Part shown: piece after piece, positions 48,887 through 60,800 of the stretch
How positions within the stretch are numbered: position 1 is the stretch's first letter
How the letters are laid out: every line of letters starts with the position of its first letter
From: Sphagnum compactum
Lineage: Eukaryota > Bryophyta > Sphagnopsida > Sphagnales
DNA: 64,000 nt
Assembly (NCBI GenBank): GCA_965153455.1
Contig: OZ234493.1
Span: 6,748,213 to 6,812,212, forward strand
Reading direction: 5' to 3'
Notes under the pieces: model-generated
Databases searched by the model: none
Told to the model about the DNA's origin: nothing
The model's input: only the letters and a program-made list of their open reading frames with translations
Translations under genes and position numbers: made by a program

Positions 48887-51800
48887 ATGGCAGACCTGTT
48901 TGCGCTTCTACGAGACCTGGGAGATCACATTGCAAACAAGGGAGAAGGATCAAGCAGTACACAACTGGATGATGACGATCCCGTCGAGTCTCGCTTCCGT
49001 TCTGTTCTTCCCAATCTTCTTGAAGGCTACCTTGTCCCTCACAAAGGTACGTCCGATTTCCTGAATTTTTTTTTTTTTTTTTTGGGTGGGTTTTGTTTTT
49101 CCTCTTTTGGAGGTGCACCCATTTTTAACAAGACCGGGGGCTTGCTGAATTTTTCGCTAGCTGGAATATTTTCTACTCGTTTGGAAACAGTACTATTCCT
49201 CCAGAATTCAATCTCATTTCAGCTCAGAGTTTTAGGGTTTCTGAAATGGGGTGGGGAGAATTTGTGCACCCATTTCAGTCATAAAATGTAAGCTTCTCTA
49301 GATGTCCCATTGCTCTCAGCTGCTAGCCTACAACCAGAAAACAACAGATTAACATCAATCCTTTGAGGAGGAGATAGAGATTGATGTTTTTGATCTGAAA
49401 AGGGTAGTTCCAAGGGGATGATAGCAGCTGAAGACCAGGTTCTGTTATTTCATATGTACAAACCCTAATCCCAATGTGCATGCGCTGACAAGGGGTTTAA
49501 TGAAATTCTGAGAGGAATACATGCAGTTAAAGAGCGGGAGCTTATGGCCATTCTGAAGCTACTTTGCCACACGGTGAAGAACTATCCAGGTGTATTCTTT
49601 CATGGGAAGGGCCATGCTGTGCTTCCAATTCTAGGCCGCATCATTCCACTCTTTGCAGAACCAGACTTAAGGCCAGACCCTTCTTCTTTTTCCCTCTCCT
49701 AAAAACCAACCCAATCCTTGTGTTATGATGGTTGTGGTGGTCTTTGAACCTCATCCTTTGGCATGTGAAGATACAATTCAGATTAATGGGAGTTGTCACC
49801 TTTTTACTCAAAAGATTCCTGAATTCTTTTGTGATTCTTGGCTGATTAGACTGTTTGGCTGTCTGTGTGTGTTTGCAGTGTGCAGCACAGTGGACTCTTT
49901 GATACATTATGGTCTCTGCTGACATTGCTCCGTTCTGGTGATCGGGATATCTTTTGTCAGATCTTCACCGGCGCCATGATGCTTGTTGAAGGTTTCAACA
50001 CACTGCTGTTCCCAAAATATGTTTCTTCTGATAGATGAAGGAAGGATCCTTTTTTGTTCCCACTTCTTGGCTGATTTGATTTTTAAATTAGTGTCTTTAA
50101 CAATGGCTACGACTGGGTTTTGCAGATCTTGTCTCAGTTGCTTCGTTCTATGCTTCTCCAACAAGCTTCACCACGTGCACATCTGTTTCTCTGCAATGCT
50201 ATTTGGGGGCATATTCTGCAATCCAGAGTGGATCAGAGGCTGGTGGCCCTGGATACTTGCCTCCATTGTGCAAAATTCCCTCTTGTTGGACCCCTCCACA
50301 GGGCCCTGGACTGCTCATTGAGGTATCTGGTGACACCAGATGGCTGCCACTTGCAGAATGGACTCTTCAGCTCTTGACTCGATGCCTTACAGAAGTGGCT
50401 ATCCATGTTGAAGGCCTTCTGACTCCTTCGTTTCTGACCACAGTTGGCTGCTTATTGAGCTATGGGGATAGTCAACTACATATGGTAGTATTCTCCTATT
50501 GCCTGTGTTCTCTCCTGTGTTCATTAAACTGCCTTAGGTCATAGTATCACAGATCACATTTCTTCAAAAGTTTTCATGTTTCAAGGATTTGGTTTGTGCA
50601 CTGCCTTATTTATTTTTCACTTGCAGAATTTATGTTAAAAAGAATACATGATCTTGTGCTAGCCTCTTTTTGGAAGTATTCTGAGCCTTTGATAGCATGC
50701 AGACATGCTTTGATTTTCTACGGGCTGCAACAGTCGTAATGGATGCAGAAGCTATTCCAAGCGAAAAATTGATTCTGTCCATCATCTGTATCCTATCTCC
50801 AAGTAATGGGTTACCTCTCCTCTTTAGGTACTCACCAACCTGATAGAATGCAATTGTTTTTCCTTGAGCTGAGCTGTGTGAGACCAGTCTGGCCCACAGC
50901 AGTTTACGTTGTTTGCTTGTAGTGATTGCTGTAGTCAATGTGGGGGTAGAGTCAAGTATGTTTCATTCAGTGACAGTAGAATGGGTATACTTTGCAGGAC
51001 TTGCAAATTGTGATAACATTAGGTGTTCACATGCTCACAGACCTAGTTTGTTGTGGTTGGCACTTCAGGACTGCTGCATATGATACATCTCTAGGGTCAT
51101 GCCTTGAAGCTTTATATGCAACAAGCCACTATGGCACTATAGAGTGTACAGCCCAATCGCTTTTCAATGTCCTTCCTCAGACTGTGAAGCAATCACCTAG
51201 CTTGGAGCTCAAAGTACACATTCAGTTCCTTCCACTGCAATTGATCAGTTTCCTTTAGAGTATTTGTGCTGGTTTAATTTCAAAGGCTCTCAAGCTTCCT
51301 GTAGATGTCTGACAACTTTCTTCCCTTCCATGTATTTCCAGTTGGTCATAGCTGACCATTTAGGAACAAGGGCATGATCTTCTTATGCTTCTGAACATGA
51401 AGCCAAAGATCTCATGTGCAATTCCTTTGGTCCTAATGCTATGCAGTTTCTCTCTCTCAGGTAGCCATGTGCAAAATATTCACAATGGTCATCAAGCAGA
51501 TCCCTTCATATTCTGAGCATGTATCTTCCCTCCTCCAATTGGCATGCATCCCAGAAATTGTCTTGGCACTCAGTGACTGTATACAAGTGGCGCTCGAAAA
51601 TCTTGGATTGGAAAACGTGGCAGGCGCTGCTGGAGAAGCTCCAACTTCCAATGAAGCTCAAGTGCCATTGAACACCACTGATGGTATTGATTGCATTCTC
51701 CTGACTTTGTGCTTGATCCTATTTGTAACGTTAGTTTTTAGCCATATTCTGCCAGATAGGTACCTTTTTGTTAATCCTCTCTCAGTTTTCCCCTCTTTTG

Positions 51801-54800
51801 CCAGATATGAGCATTCTGGATGCAGCCGGAAGTAACCAAGAGTATGAGAGCACGATGATGAAGAGGCGAAAGCTAAACCCAAATGGAAAAGTCCAGAAAA
51901 CAGCTGTCTCTGAGTCATTTACCAGCACCTCAGTCTCTGAACCTCTCAATACCATACTAGAAGGGATTGGGTTTTGGGATGGCTTGCTGAGACCTGGCAT
52001 GGATGGCCCTGTTCTTGAGAATAATCAGTTCATTCCAGAACACAAGTTCATTCTGCAAGGATCTGTTCATGAAGAGGTAGTGGAAATGATGAAGGCATTG
52101 CAACCACCAGAGGTTGTGGACTCCCAACTTTCAAATGTCCAAGGGTTGCTAGCAGCTGTAGGTGTTTTGGTTCGTGTTTTCTCCAAGTCTGTGGGGACTG
52201 TCTGTCATCAGCATTTGATCACACTTTTGCATAAGTGGATTCCTTGGGTTCATGATAAGGTAAAAGCAACACATTTGTCTCTTCTTTGTGATGTTTCTTA
52301 TGTGCCTGGGATATTCACGTGATGCAAACAGTTTCCTGCTTCACATCCTCAACTGCATTCCACCACCTGTAGCGTGTGCCAGTTTTCCCAAACATTGATG
52401 GCTGCTGATCTGGCGATTGTTGCTCATGATTTCCTTAGGCTCAAGAGGGAGCGCTTACAAGGTTGCACCTCACCATGTTTCTTGAAGCTTTGGAATGGTT
52501 TCTGTCAGAAGAAATTGGTGGGTCTGGCTTCCTGTAGTTTTGGGTTGCAGACCCATTTCCTTTTCTTACCCAAACACGCAGATATAGAGATATCAGAAAT
52601 TGGAGGGTCTGGCTTCTTGTAGTTTTGGGTTGCAGACCCATCTCCTTTTTTCTTAACTGAACACAGCCAGCTTCAGAAATGCCTGATATCTCTAAGACAT
52701 CTTTGTCTGATGTGGCACCCCCTTCACTTCTGTATACAGATGTTGTTGATGAGGGAACGATTGAATCGAACGCAAGAAGAGACTTTTTGACCAAAAAGCA
52801 CAGCAATCTGGAGCTCTTTCTTGAGGAATCCTCCTTCAATGCAATGGTTTTAATTGAGGTTTTGCAGCTTCCATGGACCTTGATTGAACTCAGTGACTCA
52901 GAGGTCATGTGGAGGAGCAAATCAAGGGCTGTGGGACTAGCTGTAAAGCTGGGGTGGAAATCCCAGGTGTTAACATTTGACAAGATTGCGGAACAAGCAC
53001 TCAAAGATGAAGATGCAAGGCTACGTTCATATGCCATTCTGGTGATTCCATTGTTGGTGCTGCAGTCAAGTTCTGCTCGATTACAGACATTTTGTGAAGT
53101 CATTTTGTACGTCAAATTTGTCAAAGCAGCTAGTACATATGCTATAGACCCTTCCTCCTCCTTCTGCTGTCAAATTTGTGGTTTCCATCTGGTGCCTGCT
53201 TGAGCTCTGTTACTGTGAACTTTTTCAATTCCTCTTTCTTTGATGTTAGGCAGATTTTTCAGTGAAGGTAGAAAGTAGAAACCATGATGGGTCTCTTCTT
53301 CTATCACACCCCTCTGTTTTCCCAAACTGTTCTTACCCTGGACTGGTTGGTTCATAGTCACAGGACTACAGAGTGCTCTCTAATTTTGCTCTGGTGTCAA
53401 TTTTGTGATTTGTTCTTCCATTGCAGTAATCTTGGAGATGATCCTGCAAAGCAAGTCCGGGAGGCCGTAGCACAAGTCATTGGAATCATGGCATGCATCT
53501 GCAATTACTCAACAGATTCAAGCACCAAGGATTCTCCTCCCACAGTTCAAGCATCTTTTCTCAATGGGTCAAAGCAGTTTGGTTCAGCTCATGACCGAGT
53601 TGGATTTACATGTCTTGAATGTGATGGAGCTTCCGATTCAATTAGAGGTGGAAATTATTGTCAAGATGCTGCCCTGGGTGGTGACAAAGGACTAGTTGCA
53701 CCACTGGCAACATTTCAACCTTTGTTCGGAAAACTACTATTTAATGAGACATCTGAGAGTGTACAGGTTGGCTTTTTTTTTATAGCATTTTTTTCTTGGG
53801 CAGGTGTCTGGCCTTCTTACACTGATTTTATAAGCAGTGTTGGGTGGGTACCCAGTTTGGAGGGTCAAGACCACCCAACAATGCTTATTAGATAATCATT
53901 GTATATTGAGATTGCATCAATTTCAAGAGAACTGGTGTTGTTACTCATGCTGCAACTTTGGGTACAGGTCGCTTTTATTGGCAGCATGTCACGCTTATTG
54001 CAGCATGCTTCGGCTGAAGAGCTCTCCATCACAAGACAGGACTGGCGAAGCGCTCTGGATACACTTCCCCTCCACCCACACCGATTGGTGCGGGAGGCTT
54101 TTCAAATGCAAATCCACTGTTTCACTAGAAAACAAGTCCTGCAAGGGGTACTGGGGAGCAAGAATGAGGATAGCAATAACACTAGCTGGGAACTTGAATT
54201 GCTTGGAATATTACGGCATGCATCTTGCATTGCCGAAGATTCTGATGTGATTGAAACCGTGCTTCAAAGTGTTGCTGAAATTGCAAAAACTGTCGGCCAT
54301 AGTCGACAGTTTCTGTTCTTTGCTCTTGTTTTGCTTTTGGAGCAGCTGGATAGAAGAGAGGTGTCTCTTCGGGCACTGAGTGTGACACTCATACACAAAG
54401 TCGCTTCTAGTGGATTTAAGGGATCTGGTGGCACTGCCAGAAGTATACAGGCAAGATATTTTTTCCCATTATATGCCACTAACACAAATGTAATATTTGG
54501 TTCTTGCTGCTGCTGCTCATTTGGCACTGAGAAACCTGATGGGTGTGAAATCACCTTTGTGATTCCTGTGTTCTCAGTGAAAGTTTTTTCAATTGACAGG
54601 CTATGGTGGAGAGCATCCGTGAAGATCTTTTTGAGTACTTGGTTGGGCGTTTAGCAAGCCGACCACTCATGGTTCGTGAATTTGCAGAGGCCATAATGGG
54701 CATGGGAATGGAAGATCTTGTCAAGACCATGGTCCCACATGTTCTTCCAAAGCTGGTTCTAGACCAACAGCACAGCCAAGTGGCTTTTGCAACCTTGCAA

Positions 54801-57800
54801 GAACTTGCAATTCAGCTGAAAACTGATTTGCCAGTGCTGTTGGTTGAATGGTGCCACATAGTTTTGTCCGTTCTTCTTCTCCGAGCAGATGGGAAGGAGC
54901 TTTTTGCTGCCCTGCAGTTCTATGAGGCCCAAACAGGATCTGACCCACGTGAGATTTTTGCTGCAGTTTTGCCAGCCCTTCTTGGTGAACTTGTTCGGTT
55001 TCTTGGTGATGTTGGTGATGAAGATGCCCTTCGAAGGTGATAAAGAGATTATACTCTGCACCTGCTCAGTAATCATTATTCATCTTGTTATGTTCATGGT
55101 AAAATAGCTATGGAAGTCATTGGGTTTCTGATACTAGTTGGAGGTGGTATGTTTCAGATCAGCAAGGGTGGCACCCATGATACAAGAAGTTGCAAGTATT
55201 GTGACAGGTTCTGATGACCTGCCAACATTTCTGCGGACCCATTTTGTTGGCCTTCTCAACAGCATTGACCGGAAGCTTCTACGAGCATCCAATATTTCTT
55301 ACCAACGACAGGGTCTCAGATGTATTGAGCGTCTTGTGAACATGATTGGCCGGCACCTCAGTGCTTTTGTCCCCAAGATTATGGCCTTGCTCACTCAGGC
55401 TCTTCAAGATCCTCTTTTGCAAATTGAAGGGCTTCGTGTCTGGCTCTCCTTTGTCCAAACACTTGCTCAGGTATATATGCCAGAAGTTGGTAGCAGGGTC
55501 TTCTCATATCCAGTATGTACTGTTCTCGTAATCTATGTTCTTTATCCTAGACCCTAAACCCAGAGTGCAGTTTTGGGTGGAGTTTTCCTGGCATTCTGAC
55601 TGAGATATTATTGATATTTTCTCAGGTATCTCCGATCAGCCTCAAGAATGTGGCCTGCCAAATAGTGGTATCACTAATGCCATGTCTGGAGGGACAACCT
55701 GAGGAGCTTCGAGCGCCACACCTGGGAGCAGTTGTGGAAATCCTTGAAGAACTTGTGATAAAAAATGGGCGGTTATTACAAGACCAAGCAAGAGAACTCC
55801 CTCTCCTCCCAAGTCTTCCTGTGCTAGAACTAGTGAACTCTGTGCTGCAGGAGGCTCGAGGGGTTCTAAGTCTACAGGATCAGCTCAAGCAGGCAACCGA
55901 TGGATTGCGTCATGAAAACTTAAGTGTTCGTTATGTGACAGCCAGTGAGCTTAACAAAGTTCTGCATTCCAGACGAAAGGACATTGATGCAATGTTGCTT
56001 GGTGAGGCGGCACAGGATGCAGATGTCATAAGCTCATTAGTTACTGCTCTTCTGCGAGGATGTGTTGAGGAGTCTCGGACTGCCATGAGCCAGAGGCTTA
56101 AAATGGCATGTGCCGAATGCTTGGGGGAGCTTGGAGCAATTGACCCTGTTAAGCTTCAGGTCAGTCTTCTCACACATATAGTTGCAAATCTTGGCCTTTC
56201 TGGCCTTTGTTATGCTCTATTCTTACAGATTGAGAGATGCTGAAATTATAGCTTGTGTGTGAGCTTTTGGGTGTTTCACAGTTGAAAACTGTTAGCTCCA
56301 GGATATTTTTGTCTTGCTCCTAATCAAAAGCAACGTGGCAGGTGGACCTCCGTCGCCGGTCTAGAATTGAGCGAAGTGACGAAGACCTTGTTTTTGAGTT
56401 AATCAATGAGCATCTTGCTCCTGTTCTCCGAGCGGCTTCTGACACTGCCATACAAGACACAGCTGCGCTTGCAATCCAAGAGCTTCTGAAACTCAGTGGC
56501 TGCCATGCAATCACCTCCACTCAACAAGACTCTGTGGGCAGGGGGGGAAGGCTGCCAAGCTTGAGAAAATCAGGTGTCTCCACTTCAGGTTCATTGGAAG
56601 TTAAAGCTGCTGCTGCTGTGACTGGGTCGGGATCAGATGCAGGTGGGGAGCGGCTCTGGCAACGATTTTCAGATGATGTGAAGGAGATTATTACACCTTG
56701 CCTGACATCAAAGTACTTGTTGAAAAACTCAGGTGCTATTATGCCCACGGGTCCACTTTTCTCAAGGGGAATGTCATTCCGTCGATGGATGTATCTTTGG
56801 ATTCGCAGGCTGGTGTCACAAGCAACGGGGCGAAGAGCAGAGATTTTCACTGCTTGTCGAGGAGTGGTGCGGCATGACATGGGCACAGCACTTTACTTGC
56901 TACCGTATCTTGTTCTCAGTGTGGTTTGTGATGGATCGGAGGAGGCTCGGCAGGGTGTCACCGATGAAATTCTGACTGTCTTGACGGAAGCCTTGTCCCC
57001 AGGTACCCTTTCATTCCTGCATTTGCATTTTATATCTCTGGTCATATTCCAGCATACCCTGTATTGTTCTGCATAGATGTGCCCAAGGGCATGTGGAATG
57101 AAATTTTGCACTCACTCTCCTCTTCAGGTCTTCCTCGCATCCATCTATGCTGTTCTACTTAGAAAACATGGTCATCAGGACCCAGCCTAGAGAGAGAGAT
57201 GGTCAAGTAAAGAAGTGTACTTTTGTTGAATGTGGACAGAGGAAAGGATACAGAATTCTTCACGGAACTGGTCTGGTCCATGTGAGGTAAGCACGCAAAC
57301 AGTCTTTACTTTACTAGACAATCTGGGCCAGTGGCTGGATGATTGCAAGCAGGGAGGGATCCTCATGGCACCAATTCAAGCACAAGCAGGTGGTACCCCC
57401 AGTAAAGGAACCAGGGGAAATGCAAAAGCAGAAGCTCAGCTTGAAGCCACCTGTTCTGCACAACGGCTCAAGAATGTTTCTAAGCTTTTAGCTGCAATTC
57501 CAAGACAAGCGTTGGCCGGAGCTTCATTTCGACGCCAGGCTTATGCACGGGCACTCCTTTACTTTGAGACTCATGTGCGGGAAGAATCTGGAGCTCTAAA
57601 CCCAGCTGCGGAGACTAGTGGAACCTTCACAGATGAAGATGTCACTTTCTTGCTTGAGATTTATAGTGGACTGGATGAGCCAGATGGACTTTCTGGGCTG
57701 TCACGCCTTCGGAAATCTGCAACTCTTCAAGATCAAATCCTAATTAATGAGAAGGCTGGCAATTGGGCTGAGGCACTAACGTGCTGCGAGCAAGCTCTTC

Positions 57801-60800
57801 AAATGGAACCCAACAGTGTTATGCGGCATCTTGGGGTTCTTGACTGCCTTCTTAACATGGGTCACTTGCAGGTGCTTCTTTCGGCTAAGCTTGATGAATG
57901 AATTGCATTGCATGGATTTTGTGCCAGAACTTGGATCACATCATTTTGCTAGGGATTGCTGTTTGTAACACCTTGGTGATGTAACTATGTTGGGAGTCAT
58001 CCTGAAGGTGAGAAATGTGAGAAGACTTTGATTTCTGGAGTACAATGAGCAAACCTGTTGTGAACCTGGAAACTTCTCTGCAGGCAATGGTGACTCATGT
58101 GGATGGTCTGATCTCACGAATGCCACATCACAGAAAGGAATGGAGTACAAAAGGCTTGCAAGCAGCGTGGCGTCTTGGTCAATGGGATCTTCTTGAGGAG
58201 TATGTGAGTGGAGCCAATGCTGATTGCTCATCCTCAAATACTGCCCCTGATGGGAATTTTGCATTTGACTTAAGCTTGGCAAAAGTCCTGCAAGCCCTTC
58301 AGAAGAAAGACCAAGATTTGCTTGCTGAAGAGCTTCTCCATTCCCGACAAACACTTCTCGCCCCATTGGCAGCTGCAAGTATGGAGTCCTATAACCGTGC
58401 GTACCCATACATTGTCAAGTTGCACATGCTGCAAGAGCTGGAAGATTTCAGTACTGTCACTGCTGCTGTTGATTCCTCTGATGGGTCTTGTAAACCAAAT
58501 GGTGGAGGGCCTGAACAGGACTTGCCCACTGTGAGCATGGTGAAGTTTGTTGGAGACTTGGAGAGCCGCTTGAAAATCACACAGGTGGAAATACTCAGCT
58601 CCAGTGGAAACTGCTGCTGAATGCCTAGTAGCTGATCCGTCTCTTTGATCTAATCAAACAAACCTGTACTATCATGCTTTTGTTGGAGGGCCGTGCAGTG
58701 ACATAGTTCCTTCCAGAAAATTGATACTACATAGAGTTGTGAGTTGTTGTATGACAAGCTTAACATTTTTTGAGTGTCAATTTTGCAGCGTTCCCTTTGG
58801 ACACAGGAGCCAATTTTGGCACTGCGGCGATTAATGTTCAGTGCAAGTGATTTGAAGGCAGAAGTGGGTACATGCTGGCTTCAGTATGCAAAACTTTGTC
58901 GGGCAGCTGGTCATTATGAGACTGCCAACCGTGCAATTTTGCAAGCACAATCAGTCAGGGCACCCAATGCACACATTGAGATGGCAAAACTCTTTTGGGA
59001 TACTGAGAAAAGCCATCGTGCCATAGCTGAGCTTCAGCAGGCTTTGGCACATGTGCCTGCTGCGGTAAGGGCTGGTGAAGAGCTTCTAGTTAGCAATCCA
59101 ATGCTTGGCATTCAGACAGTTTTTTTGTACAGAAAAGTTCTTCCATGTGGTAGAGGAAGGATGTGTCAGTCGAGCTATGTACTCAGAGTTGCATAGTCAA
59201 GAGCCAAATCGAACGCATGAAACAGTCCATTGAGCACTTGAGCTGAAGATTGCTTTTTCTCACAACAGGTCTTGGGAGATGCGACAAATGCACTTGATGG
59301 ATTTCTTGTGACACAATCTGCAGTTCCAAGAGTTGCTCCTCAATCTTCTGATGGACAAGGCTGTCAAGACAAATGTCTTGACGTTGCAAAAACACTGCTT
59401 CTTCTGGCGCGCTGGGTACATCATACAGGGCAAAAGCAAAAAAAGGATGTTTTGAACCTTTATCAGCAGGTTCGGTGTCTCCAGCCTCAGTGGGAAAAGG
59501 GATATTTTTTTGTCGCCAGATACTACGATGACTTATTAGTTGATGCTCGGCGACGGCAGGAAGAGAATCCAGAACCAGCAAGTGATGTCCTTCAGGTGAA
59601 GCTATATTTCTCTTCTGGAGTTTTGTGGTTTCAAAAAACAGTTCTTTTCTGTTTCCTTCTGATGCCTGCTCTCCATTTGGGTCATGTTCTTGTCACTACT
59701 TTGTGATTGCTAGAGCTGCATCAGGAGAATGTTGCCCAAAATCTTGAAGTGTGGGACTTGCGTAACAAATTTTCATGACTTGGACACAAAGAAACCTTGA
59801 GATTAGAATGACATCAGTAGCTCTCTAAGTCCTGTTGTGATCATGTATTTGGATTGCATGACTGTTGACATTCAGGGTGGGAAGCACCGGAAGCACATGC
59901 CCCTTGATGACAAGGCTTGGTGGACATACCTACCAGACGCTCTTCTCTATTATGCAAAAGGCCTTCATAAAGGCCATCGCCGCCTGTTCCATGCTCTTCC
60001 TCGGCTTCTCACTCTTTGGTTTGAGTTTGGGATTCTTTTTCGTGGTGATGTCTTGGCATCAAACAAGTCTGTGAAGGCTGTGCATGCAAGGGTAATAATC
60101 TTAAAACTGCAAGATTGATTAGAAGTAGGACTTTTGTTCTCCTGAAGCAAGAAAGCAAGAAACAGTTTGGTTCAAGATTATCTCAGATAAAAGAGTTATT
60201 GCAATGTGGGTATGCAGAATGGATAGCTAGTTTAGTTGATAGCCAAATGCAGTTGATTTTCTTTCTTGTTATTTAGAGATTGGGTCCTTTTTCTGCTGAA
60301 CTATGGTCTTCTTGGGACACCCAACAGCCCACTTAGTTGTTGAAGGAAAGAAAGAATGTATGTCAATGACATCAAAATGAAGCAAATTGAGTTGAGCATG
60401 ATGGGTGGCCCTGTTGTATTGTGTTGGTGGCAGACAATGGGAATAATACGGGGATGTCTGAAGGACCTTCCAACTTACCAATGGCTCACAGCATTGTCAC
60501 AGCTAGTGTCTCGTATTTGCCATCCAAATGAGGAAGTAGTACGGCTTGTTAAGCACATCATTACAACATTACTACAGGTAAGTCAATTGGCCACTTAACA
60601 CTGCTTACGGAGCCCACTTAGCAGTGACATCAACTCCACTGCCTAGAATAGTCTGGAGCCAGCTCTTAATGCAGATTGTTTTCCTGGTTTCTGTGTTGGC
60701 TCATAATCCTTTCATTGCAGGCTTACCCACAACAAGCTCTATGGACAATGGCTGCAGTTTCAAAATCAACGGTGGCTGCACGGCGGGAAGCTGCAGCAGA

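Noticed and set aside
51768-52322. Independent gene at this position
   Set aside because: It is ATR exon 8 read with intron sequence at both ends.
60356-60598. Start codon and small gene MYVNDIKMKQIEL...
   Set aside because: The conserved part begins only at 60434 after a CAG acceptor (TMGIIRGCLKDL). The preceding residues are intron.
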